DNA of 64,000 nt from Lachnospiraceae bacterium (GTDB lineage: Bacteria; Bacillota; Clostridia; Lachnospirales; Lachnospiraceae), in contig JAJQDE010000055.1 in assembly GCA_021202335.1 (NCBI GenBank), positions 34,945 to 98,944 on the forward strand, given 5' to 3'. This document shows, one piece after another, positions 63,837 to 64,000 of the stretch. Both the position numbers and the translations under genes were made by a program. Under the pieces are notes generated by a model. That model saw only the letters and a list, made by a program, of their open reading frames with translations. It was not told the DNA's origin and did not search any database. Positions within the stretch are counted from its first letter, which is position 1; each line of letters begins with the position of its first letter.

Positions 63837-64000
63837 TAAGAGTATTCAGGAAAATATGATTGTGTTGTGAGCAAGGGTTTGATACAATGATGTTCGATCA
63901 ATAAAAGAGATACGACATCCCATTAAATGAGCGTGACAAATCGGAATTTGTTACGATATGAGCTATTCGTCACAAATCAAACGAATAAAAAATATTGTAA

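Larger units (their letters stand above)
56978..64000. mobile_element. Integrative mobilizable element at the guaA 3' end (left part)
   Basis: Directly after guaA: reverse-strand XRE repressor, xis, tyrosine integrase, MobC-like gene, RepA-like ATPase, candidate iterons, candidate oriT, MOBV relaxase, small conserved genes and tnpV. No type IV secretion genes are visible, so it is probably mobilized by a helper. The left end is inferred at the guaA 3' end; the right end and att repeat lie beyond 64000. Confidence 0.8.

Overview
The window looks like a chromosomal segment of a butyrate-forming, spore-lineage member of the Clostridia, most likely Lachnospiraceae. The reasons are the Firmicutes order of the ribosomal genes (adk-map-KOW-infA-rpmJ-rpsM-rpsK-rpsD-rpoA-rplQ, then ecfA1-ecfA2-ecfT-truA-rplM-rpsI), a complete thlA-crt-hbd-bcd-etfB-etfA butyryl-CoA operon, the sporulation regulator SpoIIID, long-form HPF and a NiaR repressor. 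Genus and species are not assigned. I see no rRNA, tRNA or CRISPR array.

Layout. 1-6200: end of the spc/alpha ribosomal operons, with several hairpin-rich leaders. 6300-11600: DnaJ-domain protein, ECF energizing module, truA, and rplM-rpsI behind a near-consensus promoter and long leader. 11571-12463: a small foreign-looking insert between two copies of the rpsI 3' end. It holds a group II intron remnant and a type I toxin (a 29-residue holin-like peptide) with a convergent antisense promoter. 12616-18300: SDR reductase, thioredoxin reductase, an SH3-NlpC/P60 cell-wall hydrolase, HPF and an M23 peptidase. 18396-24591: butyrate operon. 24677-32220: pyrG (reverse), ftsH, uvrC, niaR and a membrane protein with a likely NiaR operator. 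32274-42667: envelope and signalling genes (a trigger-factor/FKBP-like lipoprotein, a coiled-coil NlpC/P60 hydrolase, a GGDEF-GAF protein, SpoIIID, SulP-STAS, MoxR-DUF58, TetR). 42992-52725: a run of same-strand genes for a polar amino-acid ABC transporter, an Amt-PII fusion, two D-2-hydroxyacid dehydrogenases, a MATE exporter and an aminotransferase. 53358-56977: NhaD/ArsB-like permease, cytidylate-kinase-like protein and guaA. 57000-64000: an integrative mobilizable element at the 3' end of guaA (repressor, xis, int, a MobC-like gene, a RepA-like ATPase, a candidate iteron region, a candidate oriT, a MOBV relaxase, tnpV). Its right end lies outside the window.

How the parts work together. 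Housekeeping translation genes and the central fermentative pathway (acetyl-CoA to butyryl-CoA with electron-bifurcating Bcd/Etf) form the conserved backbone. The 43-53 kb cluster could import an amino acid, transaminate it, reduce the 2-oxo acid to a 2-hydroxy acid and export it, with ammonium handled by the Amt-PII fusion; that is inference from gene content. Two conserved gene 3' ends (rpsI and guaA) appear to have served as integration targets, one now decayed and one still carrying a full integration/mobilization set. A recurring leader motif, in which a G-rich Shine-Dalgarno sequence contains an AUG (GAAUGGRG), precedes many genes across the window.
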